Assembly: GCA_903850565.1 (NCBI GenBank)
Contig: CAINLV010000041.1
Location: 1-57,782, forward strand
Reading direction: 5' to 3'
Length of the DNA: 57,782 bases
Source: an uncultured Actinomycetes bacterium
GTDB taxonomy: Bacteria > Actinomycetota > Actinomycetes > Nanopelagicales > Nanopelagicaceae
Shown: in pieces, positions 44,111 to 52,551 of the stretch
Numbering within the stretch: the first letter of the stretch is position 1
Layout of the letters: each line of letters opens with the position of its first letter
The notes under the pieces: model-generated
Databases searched by the model: none
Told to the model about the DNA's origin: nothing
What the model saw: only the letters and a program-made list of their open reading frames with translations
Translations under genes and position numbers: made by a program

Positions 44111-45232
44111 TCAGCGGCCGAAGGCGTCTTTAAAACGACCAAAGAATCCTGAATCCGAAGCTCTCTCTCCGATTTTGTGAACTGAAACCGTTTCGGGCTT
44201 TTCATCGCGAACCTGAGCGAGAGAACGTAACAATTCTTCTTGCTCTTTGCTCAATTTTGTTGGCGTGAGAACTTCGACATGCACGATCAAATCACCGCGT
44301 CCGCCACTTCGAAGTCTGGTGATACCTAAATCCTTAACAACCACAGTATTTCCACTCTGGAAGCCAGGCTTAATAATGATTTCTTTCGGTCCATCTAAGG
44401 TTTCAACAATGACTTTTCCACCAAGTGTTGCCGAAGTCATGGGAATCGAGATCGCAATATGAAGGTTGTTACCTTCACGAACTAAAAGATCATGCTCTTT
44501 TTCAACTATCTCCACATAAAGATCTCCTGCGGGGCCACCACCCGGGCCGACTTCACCCTGTCCTGAAAGGTGAATTCGATTACCGGTTTCTACTCCCCCG
44601 GGAACCTTTACATTGATTGTTCGGCGAGAACGGACCCGCCCATCTCCTGCGCATTCGCCGCAGGGATCAACAATTACCGAGCCAAATCCTTGGCAATTTG
44701 CACATGGTCTGGAAGTCATGACCTGCCCAATGAAGGACCTGGTTACCTGTTGAACTTCACCTCGACCTCGGCAGACTTCGCAAGTTTTTGGTTTGGAGCT
44801 ACTGGCAGATCCGGATCCAGAACATTTGTCACAAGCAACCGCAGTTTCCACATTGAGTTCTCGTTCGGTGCCGAAACAGGCTTCATGCAAATCCACTTCA
44901 ATTCGGATAAGAGCATCTTGCCCGGCTCGCATTCGTGGCCGTGGGCCACGCGAAGAAGCGCCACCACCAAAGAATGCATCCATGATGTCACCAAAACCAA
45001 AATTGGCTCCGCCGAATTGTGAGTATGGATCGCCACCCAAATCATAAGTCTGTCGCTTGTTAGGGTCGCTAAGAACTTCATATGCAGCCGTGATTGCCTT
45101 GAATTTATCTTGGGTTTCCGGATCGGGGTTCACGTCAGGATGAAATTCACGAGCCAATTTTCGGTAGGACCGTTTGATTTCATCGAAGGAGGCATCTCTG
45201 TCGACGCCTAACGTTTGGTAATGATCAGACAT
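44111..45232 (-). CDS. dnaJ: Chaperone protein DnaJ
   Basis: Hsp70 co-chaperone, 373 residues. It has a J domain with HPD (FHPDVNPD, about 32-39), a Gly/Phe-rich linker, four zinc motifs of CxxCxGxG type (CDKCSGSG, CEVCRGRG, CANCQGFG, CGECAGDG) and the C-terminal substrate domains. It overlaps hrcA by one base (TAATG). This is the hrcA-linked DnaJ2 of actinobacteria. Confidence 0.97.
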   Translation of the reverse strand: MSDHYQTLGVDRDASFDEIKRSYRKLAREFHPDVNPDPETQDKFKAITAAYEVLSDPNKRQTYDLGGDPYSQFGGANFGFGDIMDAFFGGGASSRGPRPRMRAGQDALIRIEVDLHEACFGTERELNVETAVACDKCSGSGSASSSKPKTCEVCRGRGEVQQVTRSFIGQVMTSRPCANCQGFGSVIVDPCGECAGDGRVRSRRTINVKVPGGVETGNRIHLSGQGEVGPGGGPAGDLYVEIVEKEHDLLVREGNNLHIAISIPMTSATLGGKVIVETLDGPKEIIIKPGFQSGNTVVVKDLGITRLRSGGRGDLIVHVEVLTPTKLSKEQEELLRSLAQVRDEKPETVSVHKIGERASDSGFFGRFKDAFGR

Positions 45233-46251
45233 TAATGAACCTCATTAAGAAAGTGACCGACATAACGAGCAACAGCATTTACTGCAGCCATAGAACCTGC
45301 ATAATCCATTCGCGTTGGCCCAATAATTCCCAGGGCACCAAGCGATGATTCATCTGAACCGTAACCCATTGTAACTAAGGAAGTGGATTTCAAATTCTTA
45401 TCAACTTGTTCTTCGCCGATTCTTACCTGAACCGAAGTTCCTGCATCTGCCAACAACCTAAGTAAAACAACCTGCTCTTCCAACGCTTCAAGAATCGGGT
45501 GGATTGTGGCGGTGACGTCTTGGTTGGACCTGGCCAAATTCGCAGTTCCAGCTAAGGCAACTTTCTCCTCCGGCCGTTCAACTGAAACTTCCACCAAACT
45601 GGCAATAATTACCGCTAATGAATTTCGTTCAGCCCCGGTGAAGGAATTTAGTATTCCATCGATCTGATAAGCGACTCTAGACAATGGGTGACCATGAATG
45701 GCGGTATTGATCTTTTGGTGAAGTTCGCTCAAGATTTCTTCGGAGAGGTCAAATGGGAGTTCAATAATTTTCTGCTCAACTCGACCGGTATCTGTAATCA
45801 ACACCAACATCGCCCTAGCCGGATGCAGCAAGACTAATTCCATATGTCGCACTCGAGATTTTGTAAGAGATGGATATTGCACAACCGCCACTTGACGAGT
45901 TATCTGTGCTAACAACTTTACAGTTCTAGTAACTATGTCATCCACATCAACCGCGCCAACCAAGAATGCTTCGATGCCGCGACGTTCCGCATTCGAAAAA
46001 GGCTTTACCGTTGCCAATTTATCCACGAATAATCGATAACCCATGTTGGTGGGAATTCGACCCGCACTAGTGTGAGGCTGCGCAATTAAACCGGCCTCTT
46101 CAAGGATTGCCATTTCATTTCGGATAGTCGCTGGGGACACGCCAAGACCGTGCCTTTGAGCGATTATTTTGGAACCGACTGGCTCTTCCGTTGCTACATA
46201 CTCTTCAACGATCGCGCGCAAGATCTCCAATTGCCGTTCTTGCATTTCCAT
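45232..46251 (-). CDS. hrcA: Heat-inducible transcription repressor HrcA
   Basis: Winged-helix repressor of chaperone operons acting at CIRCE. The 339 residues begin ERQLEILRAIVEEYVATEEPVGSK, with the HTH segment LGVSPATIRNEMAILEEAGLI and the C-terminal HrcA domain. No CIRCE element (TTAGCACTC-n9-GAGTGCTAA) was seen upstream of hrcA in this window, so it is not obviously autoregulated here. Confidence 0.96.
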   Translation of the reverse strand: MEMQERQLEILRAIVEEYVATEEPVGSKIIAQRHGLGVSPATIRNEMAILEEAGLIAQPHTSAGRIPTNMGYRLFVDKLATVKPFSNAERRGIEAFLVGAVDVDDIVTRTVKLLAQITRQVAVVQYPSLTKSRVRHMELVLLHPARAMLVLITDTGRVEQKIIELPFDLSEEILSELHQKINTAIHGHPLSRVAYQIDGILNSFTGAERNSLAVIIASLVEVSVERPEEKVALAGTANLARSNQDVTATIHPILEALEEQVVLLRLLADAGTSVQVRIGEEQVDKNLKSTSLVTMGYGSDESSLGALGIIGPTRMDYAGSMAAVNAVARYVGHFLNEVH

Positions 46252-46261
46252 CTCAATATTC

Positions 46262-46606
46262 CTAAGAGATAACTAAAGTGATCGACAACAAGGTAATGAG
46301 AATGAAAGAAGGGAAGGCTTGCTTTAATTTGTTGGCACGAGAATGCAGACTTATGGCACCTGCCATGGCACACCACAGATAAGCTAAAGAGAACCAGCCA
46401 AAGAAGTCATCTGGATAGCGAAGGCTGTAGATCAATCCCAATGCAGCTAGCGCTTCAATTGCCCCAACGATTCGGGATATCCAATCTGGAACGTTGAGTT
46501 CTCGAACGCCGGAAAGTCCTTTGTCGCTACCGCCAAGTTTGGACAGACCAGACACGATAAAGACAAAGGCCAAAAAGGTGACCAGAATGTTGTGAACTAA
46601 ATGCAT
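46262..46606 (-). CDS. DoxX-like small membrane protein
   Basis: A 114-residue protein with four likely transmembrane helices (about 5-22, 45-63, 70-88, 97-113) and the LAFVFIVSGLSKLGG start typical of DoxX/DoxD-like proteins. The function is unknown; homologues are often linked to redox or detoxification. It lies 10 bases before hrcA. TAGCGT 6 bases before ATG suggests that DoxX-hrcA-dnaJ-rsmE starts here. Confidence 0.75.
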   Translation of the reverse strand: MHLVHNILVTFLAFVFIVSGLSKLGGSDKGLSGVRELNVPDWISRIVGAIEALAALGLIYSLRYPDDFFGWFSLAYLWCAMAGAISLHSRANKLKQAFPSFILITLLSITLVIS

Positions 46607-46612
46607 GTCTCT

Positions 46613-46618
46613 ACGCTA
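46613..46618 (-). promoter_or_regulatory. Leaderless -10 hexamer for DoxX-hrcA-dnaJ
   Basis: TAGCGT then 6 bases then ATG 46606, directly after the hemW stop. Confidence 0.4.
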
Positions 46619-47752
46619 CTACAAGAGGATTTCGCGCACGATTTGATCTGCCAAAAGCCGTCCGCTTTGAGTCAAAATAACCCTTCCTTCTTGCCACCAT
46701 TCGTTAGAGAGGTGGCCAGCAGCAAGAAATGGCAGCAACCGCGAACGCTGCTCTGAATCAAGCGAGGAAATTCCGATTCCGTCCCTGATTCGAATTTCTA
46801 AAAGAATTCTTTCGCTCTCCTTCTCTGTGTCCGTAAGAAATTCTTCTCCCAACATGGGACTTTCTCCCTCTTGCAGTCGGTCCCGATAAGAGTTGGGGTG
46901 CTTAACATTCCACCAACGGCGTCCATCCATATGTGAATGGGCACCTGGCCCCAAACCCCACCAGTTGACGCCTTTCCAATAGCCGATGTTGTGGCGACAT
47001 TCTGAACCGGGTTTAGCCCAGTTGCTGACTTCATACCAATCAAAACCCGCCGAATGAAATTTCTCATCTGCAATCAAATACTTGTCGGCAGTTAAATCAT
47101 CATCTGGCATTACAACTTCACCGCGCTTAACTTGCGATCCCAGCTTTGTGCCTTCTTCAACAATTAGCGCATAAGCCGAAATGTGAGTGATAGGTAGCGA
47201 GAGCGCCGTATCTACTGTTGAAGACCAGTCTTCGACACTTTCACCTGGCGTTCCATAAATGAGATCAACGCTTATTTCGGCAAAGCCAGCGCTTTTGGCC
47301 CAATCAATTGCCTTCGCGACATTTTCCGGGTTATGAGTTCTATCTAAAACTTTAAGTACATGACTATTGGCGGATTGCATTCCAAAGGAGATTCGATTTA
47401 TTCCAATTGAATGCAATGCCTCCAGTTTTTCTAAAGTGACCGAATCGGGATTTGCTTCAATAGTTATCTCGCACCCATCGGCAAAACCGAATTTATTCTC
47501 TAATTGCGACAGAACTCTTCCCAAATCCATCGGCTCCATAAGAGTCGGTGTGCCACCACCGAAAAATATGGTGGGAATAGGCCCGGATTCTGGAATTAGA
47601 TTTACCTCTTCTATGAGCAGATCAACATAGCCCTCCGAGACTGAAGCGATATCGCCACCAGCCCGAAGTTCGTTAGGGGTGTACGTATTGAAATCACAGT
47701 AGCCACATCGCTTAACACAGTACGGGATATGTACATAGAAAGAGAGTGTCAC
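46619..47752 (-). CDS. hemW: Radical SAM heme chaperone HemW
   Basis: Radical SAM protein formerly taken for coproporphyrinogen oxidase; binds heme. The 377 residues show the cluster motif CVKRCGYC (12-19), the FFGGGTPTLM segment and the C-terminal HemW domain. It overlaps the protease gene by 4 bases. Placement after lepA is conserved, but here a secreted protease is inserted between. Confidence 0.95.
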   Translation of the reverse strand: MTLSFYVHIPYCVKRCGYCDFNTYTPNELRAGGDIASVSEGYVDLLIEEVNLIPESGPIPTIFFGGGTPTLMEPMDLGRVLSQLENKFGFADGCEITIEANPDSVTLEKLEALHSIGINRISFGMQSANSHVLKVLDRTHNPENVAKAIDWAKSAGFAEISVDLIYGTPGESVEDWSSTVDTALSLPITHISAYALIVEEGTKLGSQVKRGEVVMPDDDLTADKYLIADEKFHSAGFDWYEVSNWAKPGSECRHNIGYWKGVNWWGLGPGAHSHMDGRRWWNVKHPNSYRDRLQEGESPMLGEEFLTDTEKESERILLEIRIRDGIGISSLDSEQRSRLLPFLAAGHLSNEWWQEGRVILTQSGRLLADQIVREILL

Positions 47753-49143
47753 AAAGGTATTGTATGCGAATTAGTTACCTGAATGTAGTCACCTTGATCA
47801 TCAGAAAAGATTACTTCAATTCTCATGTCACCAAATTCAACAGTGCTTCCAGCCTTCATGGTGCCAATTGAAATTCCATTTACTAACTTCGTATTTGAAC
47901 TAACCAATGTTGCCATACCTTCATTACTTCCTTTTGTAACATCTACTAAATAGATCAAAGTGCCTTCGTACTCCAACGGAATTTTGTCAAAGCCCAGATT
48001 TCTGCGCACTTCTATTACTAATGCCTTTGTCTCGTTAATTTTAATAATTGCCAACTTTTCAGTTGAACTGTTTACTTCAATAGGTGACAATTTAAATTTC
48101 AAATCACCGGCAGAAAGTGATGAGATGTCTTGGCAGTTGACTTGATCATCAGAAATCCACGATAGAAGAAACCTTGTCCAACCTAAAAACTCATTTGCCT
48201 GTGGTGAATATTTCCACAGAGCAAACATTAAATCCCAGATAGCAACTTCTGGACCAATTGTGGTTCCCCCTTGTGGTGTTGACTGAACTTTCCAAGGGTG
48301 CTCCAGTCCAAAAAGATGCCCGGTTTCGTGCGCTAACCAAGCCCATTCATAGGAATTTTCCTGCAATCTTGAATCTGCTCCTGCTACTGCCCCACTGTAA
48401 AAGATCTTCTCATTCGTCTTCAATGTTTCGTTACCACTGCCCATCGGAAATGAAGGACCATAAGTAATCTCTCTATTTGTATTTGAGGGAATTACATAAA
48501 CTACATCAAAGCCTGAAAAGTCAACTGTCGGATCTGCCGCCTTAAGTGCATCTTGAAAATAGGCAGCTGGATCAGGGTTTACTTCCCCCTTATTCATATT
48601 CATGCGATATGAATTTGAAGGCTTATCTATTCGGAAATAGCGGTCAGGCACTGAGTATGTGAAGGAAACTTTTCCATAACTGACAGAATTATAGAACTGG
48701 TTGAATTCTTCAAAGTAGGTTTTAGCTACTTGGGCCGGCTGATCAGTCCCGGGTGCATCCGGAAAATCTACAAAAATAAATATCGCCTTAATCAGCCCTG
48801 AATTTGGTAACCGGTTAGACGATCTTGGAAATCCAAATCCAGTTTCCCATTGGGACTTAAACTTCAATTTACAACTTTCACTGCCAACTGATTTTGAACT
48901 CTCCATAAAGGGCGGCGTGGGTGTGGGTGTGGGTGTGGGTTTGTAGACCGCAACACCCTTGCTCCAAACGAACTTTTTCCCCGATTTCGTGCATGTATAA
49001 ACCTTGTTTTGATAAGAAACTTTCTGTTTAAAAACCTTGCATGCAGCTCCAGCAGATACTTTCTGAGCGGAGATTGCCGAAATTGGAATGAGAATAAGCA
49101 TCATCCCTAAAAGCGGAGTGATCAAACGTCTCATTTTTCGCAT
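47749..49143 (-). CDS. Secreted zinc metalloprotease (metzincin-type, M6-like)
   Basis: A 464-residue exported protease. It has a signal peptide (ITPLLGMMLILIPISAISA), then a small two-cysteine domain (CKVFKQKVSYQNKVYTC...GKKFVW), a Thr-Pro linker (69-77) and the catalytic domain. The zinc motif is HETGHLFGLEH (H272, E273, H276, H282), exactly HExxHxxGxxH. DLM at 304-306 may be the Met-turn. It resembles M6 (immune inhibitor A-like) peptidases loosely. It overlaps hemW by 4 bases; an Excalibur-like mini-ORF overlaps its start. Confidence 0.85.
   Translation of the reverse strand: MRKMRRLITPLLGMMLILIPISAISAQKVSAGAACKVFKQKVSYQNKVYTCTKSGKKFVWSKGVAVYKPTPTPTPTPPFMESSKSVGSESCKLKFKSQWETGFGFPRSSNRLPNSGLIKAIFIFVDFPDAPGTDQPAQVAKTYFEEFNQFYNSVSYGKVSFTYSVPDRYFRIDKPSNSYRMNMNKGEVNPDPAAYFQDALKAADPTVDFSGFDVVYVIPSNTNREITYGPSFPMGSGNETLKTNEKIFYSGAVAGADSRLQENSYEWAWLAHETGHLFGLEHPWKVQSTPQGGTTIGPEVAIWDLMFALWKYSPQANEFLGWTRFLLSWISDDQVNCQDISSLSAGDLKFKLSPIEVNSSTEKLAIIKINETKALVIEVRRNLGFDKIPLEYEGTLIYLVDVTKGSNEGMATLVSSNTKLVNGISIGTMKAGSTVEFGDMRIEVIFSDDQGDYIQVTNSHTIPL
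48917..48940. repeat. Four exact GTGGGT hexamers in the protease linker
   Basis: Four tandem hexamers coding the Thr-Pro linker. Slippage by whole units would change linker length without breaking the frame. Confidence 0.9.
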
Positions 49144-49256
49144 GCTATTCCGTCTTTGTCTTTATCTGATTTCTTATTGGCGTCATACAAGGCTTTGTCA
49201 TATAACCCTTCATTTAGAAATGGCTGAATCGCCAGTGGCGAGGGAGCCTGACTCAC
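49131..49256 (-). CDS. Mini-ORF with Excalibur-like calcium-binding end
   Basis: Forty-one codons from GTG 49256, two bases after the lepA stop, to TGA 49131, overlapping the protease start by 13 bases. The C-terminal half is LYDKALYDANKKSDKDKDGIACEK (broken here as YDANKKSDK then DKDGIACEK). DxDxDGxxCE is the Excalibur calcium-binding pattern. There is no signal peptide and the upstream Excalibur cysteine is missing. It may be a remnant of a lost secreted protein, or a real tiny gene coupled to lepA. Confidence 0.4.
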   Translation of the reverse strand: MSQAPSPLAIQPFLNEGLYDKALYDANKKSDKDKDGIACEK

Positions 49257-49258
49257 AG

Positions 49259-51127
49259 TTACTTCTTTGCCTTTGCCTTGTCTACATCTGCATCGGTTGT
49301 CAGAGCGGCGATAAATGCCTCTTGCGGCACTTCAACCCGCCCGACCATTTTCATCCGTTTCTTGCCTTCTTTTTGCTTCTCCAACAACTTTCGCTTTCGG
49401 GAGATATCTCCACCGTAACATTTCGCCAAGACATCTTTGCGAATTGCTCTGATACTTTCACGCGCAATAATTCTTGAACCAATCGCGGCCTGAATAGGAA
49501 CTTCGAACTGTTGCCGAGGAATTAGCTCGCGCAACTTTGATGTCATCATGACGCCATAGGCATATGCCTTGTCTCGGTGAACGATCGCGCTAAAAGCATC
49601 TACGTTTTCGCCTTGAAGCAAGATATCGACTTTAACTAGATCGCCTTCTTCTTCGCCGATAGGTTCATAATCTAAAGATGCATACCCTCTGGTTTTGGAT
49701 TTCAATTGATCAAAGAAGTCGAAAACAATTTCCGCAAGTGGCAAGGTGTAGCGGATTTCTACTCGGTCTTCTGAGAGGTAGTCCATCCCCTTCAGCGTTC
49801 CACGGCGTTGTTGGCAAAGTTCCATAATGGCGCCAATGAATTCGCTGGGAGCCAAAATCGTGGCTCGAACGATTGGCTCGAATACTGCAGAAATCTTGCC
49901 ATCAGGATATTCGCTGGGGTTGGTCACAATCATTTCTTTTGTGTCATCATGAACGACGCGATAGACCACGTTAGGTGCGGTTGAAATGAGCGACAAGTTT
50001 GATTCTCGTTCTAGGCGTTCGCGAACGATTTCCATATGTAATAGGCCAAGGAATCCACATCGGAAGCCAAAGCCCAAAGCGGCAGATGTTTCTGGTTCAT
50101 AGACCAACGCTGCATCATTTAATTGCAATTTATCAAGTGCTTCACGTAAGAGCGGATAGTCAGCACCATCTAGCGGATAGAGCCCTGAGAAAACCATTGG
50201 CTTAGGGTCTTTATAGCCAGCAAGCGCTTTTGTAGCAGGATTGTTGTAAGTCGTAATTGTGTCGCCGACTCGGGACTGACGAACATCTTTCACGCCGGTA
50301 ATGACGTATCCAACTTCGCCAACGCCAAGGCCTTTGCTGACAACCGGTTCCGGGGAAATGACTCCGACTTCCAGCATTTCATGGCGCACGCCAGTAGAAA
50401 ACATTTGAATTTGATCTCGGGTAGAGAGATGACCATCAATTACTCTGACGTAGGTCACGACCCCACGATAAGTGTCATACACGGAATCGAAAATTAGCGC
50501 GCGAGCAGGAGCGTTGGCGTCGCCAATGGGTGGTGGAATCTGCTTGACGATTTGATCCAACAAAACTTCCACCCCAGCGCCCGTCTTGCCCGAGACGCGA
50601 AGACAATCTTCTGGCTGGCAACCAATTAGCTTGGCCAACTCTTCGGCAAATTTTTCAGGTTGTGCTGCAGGCAAATCAATTTTGTTGAGAACCGGAATGA
50701 TGGTCAGGTTGTTCTCCATCGCCAGATACAAGTTAGCCAAGGTCTGAGCTTCGATCCCTTGCGCGCAATCGACCAGCAATACTGCGCCTTCGCAAGCAGC
50801 AAGCGAGCGCGAAACTTCGTAGGTGAAGTCCACATGGCCAGGAGTGTCGATCATATTTAAAATATATTCTTGACCGTCTAAGCCAGATCGCCAGGGAAGA
50901 CGAACCGCTTGGCTCTTGATGGTGATTCCTCGTTCGCGTTCGATATCCATGCGATCTAGATATTGAGCTCGCATATTTCGCGGGTCTACAACTTCGGTGA
51001 TACCCAGCATGCGGTCAGCCAAAGTGGATTTACCGTGGTCGATATGCGCAATTATGCAGAAATTGCGGATTTGCTCCGGATTTGTTGCAGAAGGTTGCGG
51101 AGCCTTAGAAAGTTCTATGGCAGGCAT
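49259..51127 (-). CDS. lepA: Elongation factor 4 (LepA)
   Basis: Ribosomal GTPase that can back-translocate and aids 30S assembly. The 622 residues show [15 protein letters not shown] (P-loop), [20 protein letters not shown] and the LepA-specific C-terminal domain ([24 protein letters not shown]). The end is Lys/Ala-rich (DKAKAKK). ATG 51127 follows rpsT by 25 bases. Confidence 0.98.
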   Translation of the reverse strand: MPAIELSKAPQPSATNPEQIRNFCIIAHIDHGKSTLADRMLGITEVVDPRNMRAQYLDRMDIERERGITIKSQAVRLPWRSGLDGQEYILNMIDTPGHVDFTYEVSRSLAACEGAVLLVDCAQGIEAQTLANLYLAMENNLTIIPVLNKIDLPAAQPEKFAEELAKLIGCQPEDCLRVSGKTGAGVEVLLDQIVKQIPPPIGDANAPARALIFDSVYDTYRGVVTYVRVIDGHLSTRDQIQMFSTGVRHEMLEVGVISPEPVVSKGLGVGEVGYVITGVKDVRQSRVGDTITTYNNPATKALAGYKDPKPMVFSGLYPLDGADYPLLREALDKLQLNDAALVYEPETSAALGFGFRCGFLGLLHMEIVRERLERESNLSLISTAPNVVYRVVHDDTKEMIVTNPSEYPDGKISAVFEPIVRATILAPSEFIGAIMELCQQRRGTLKGMDYLSEDRVEIRYTLPLAEIVFDFFDQLKSKTRGYASLDYEPIGEEEGDLVKVDILLQGENVDAFSAIVHRDKAYAYGVMMTSKLRELIPRQQFEVPIQAAIGSRIIARESIRAIRKDVLAKCYGGDISRKRKLLEKQKEGKKRMKMVGRVEVPQEAFIAALTTDADVDKAKAKK

Positions 51128-51152
51128 GAACTTTTACTTTGTAAAAAAAGAA

Positions 51153-51422
51153 TTAACGAACGACAGCTTTGTTGGCTTGCTTAGCCATAGCTGACTTTCT
51201 ATTTGCTGCAGCATTGGCATGGATAACACCCTTGCTAACGGCAGTATCAAGTGACTTGGAAGCAATGCGTAGTTCTTCAGCAATTACCTTCTGATCGCCA
51301 GCGGCAAGAGCATCCTTGAAACGGCGGATCGCAGTCTTGATAGATGAGCGAGCCGACTTGTTACGAAGTTGGGCCTTCTCGTTCGTCTTAATACGCTTAA
51401 TCTGCGACTTAATATTTGCCAC
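51153..51422 (-). CDS. rpsT: 30S ribosomal protein S20
   Basis: An 89-residue helical, basic 16S-binding protein: [27 protein letters not shown] and the C-terminal [18 protein letters not shown] start at 51422. The holA-rpsT-lepA order is common in actinobacteria. A 168-base leader upstream contains a short perfect inverted repeat. Confidence 0.97.
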   Translation of the reverse strand: MANIKSQIKRIKTNEKAQLRNKSARSSIKTAIRRFKDALAAGDQKVIAEELRIASKSLDTAVSKGVIHANAAANRKSAMAKQANKAVVR

Positions 51423-51591
51423 TTCAAACTACTTTCTTCCGTGATCATCAAGATCGATTCCCGAAATTGGGCTTTCATATTTTTAGGTAATGCGTCCAGG
51501 ACTGACCCAAAGGATCGGCTCTAAGCGGTGAAGGCTACCAGCCCAGCCTACTTAGGCTCAAACTGAACGATCCTGGCCCATATTGCCCCGA
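51423..51591 (-). promoter_or_regulatory. rpsT leader with palindrome
   Basis: A 169-base gap between holA and rpsT. AGCCTA-CT-TAGGCT (51545-51558) is an inverted repeat with a 2-base centre. An ATG-initiated 64-codon frame (51284-51478) overlaps rpsT in another frame and is judged spurious. Confidence 0.3.
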
Positions 51592-52551
51592 TTAGAGGGC
51601 AGTTCTAGCGCTGGTGATCTTGATGATGGAGCGCTCCAAGGCATAACCCGGGTCGGCGGCGGCACCCTTTATATCGGCATCGGCTTGCGCGATGGAAATC
51701 ACCGCTTCTGCCAGGGTCGATGGATTCCAGCCAGCCAATTGTCGCCGGGCTTTATCAATCTGCCACGGCGGTAAGCCCAAAGAGGAAGCTAAATCGAAGG
51801 ATTTCATACCGCGACTAGCGCCAGATACCTTGGCCAGCGTGCGCAGCGAACTGGCAATGGCGCTGATAACCAGGACTGGATCTACACCAGTGGCGAGCGC
51901 CTGACGAAGGGCCACCAGGGCAACTTCGGTCTTTCCATCCAGGGTGGCATCGGCAACCTCAAAGCCGGTGGTTTCAATTCGCCCTTGGTAATAGCGGGCA
52001 ACTTCGGCCGAATCAATGGTCTTCCCCGTGGCGACATCGGAGGCCAATTGTGAGCAGGCGCTAGCCAGCTCGCGCAGGTCATTTCCTAGAGCGCTCACTA
52101 AATCTGCAGCTGCAGCGCTGGAAATCTTTCGCCCCAGCCGGGAGAACTCATGGGCAACAAATTGCTCTTTATCTGCCTCTTTCTTTACTGGCTCACAGAG
52201 AAAGATCGCTGGATCGCATTTTTTAATCTTTTCGACCAGGGCTTTTCCTTTTACTCCGCCCTTGTGCCACAGGATCAAGGTGACGGCTTCATCTGTGGCG
52301 GCCAAATAACCAGCGATTTCGTCTTGAATTTCGCTGGCCAAATCTTGAATACCGCGGATAACTAGGACCCGATCTTCACCAAAGAGCGAAGGCGCAAGAG
52401 AATCGGTGATTTTGCCCAATTCAATTTCGTCGGCATCCAAATAGGTGCACTCTGCCGTTGGGTGTTTGGCAATCTCAGCGGCTATTGCGCGGTCAGCTAA
52501 TAATGACTCGCCGCCTTGGATCAGAACTATCCCCACGAAATTCGCCACCAA
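51592..52551 (-). CDS. holA: DNA polymerase III subunit delta
   Basis: Clamp-loader delta subunit that opens the beta clamp. The 319 residues start near IVLIQGGESLLADRAI and contain LGNDLRELASACSQLA and the C-terminal ATPase-like/collar regions. The start is uncertain: TTG 52551, GTG 52548 or GTG 52536 are all in frame, and the last gives the most usual N-terminus. It overlaps the comEC 3' end. Confidence 0.92.
   Translation of the reverse strand: MVANFVGIVLIQGGESLLADRAIAAEIAKHPTAECTYLDADEIELGKITDSLAPSLFGEDRVLVIRGIQDLASEIQDEIAGYLAATDEAVTLILWHKGGVKGKALVEKIKKCDPAIFLCEPVKKEADKEQFVAHEFSRLGRKISSAAAADLVSALGNDLRELASACSQLASDVATGKTIDSAEVARYYQGRIETTGFEVADATLDGKTEVALVALRQALATGVDPVLVISAIASSLRTLAKVSGASRGMKSFDLASSLGLPPWQIDKARRQLAGWNPSTLAEAVISIAQADADIKGAAADPGYALERSIIKITSARTAL

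Noticed and set aside
46252-46620. CIRCE operator search near hrcA
   Set aside because: No TTAGCACTC-n9-GAGTGCTAA-like sequence found upstream of hrcA or the DoxX-like gene.
51284-51478. 64-codon frame starting upstream of rpsT
   Set aside because: It overlaps most of rpsT out of frame; S20 is certain. A short leader peptide cannot be excluded but nothing supports it.
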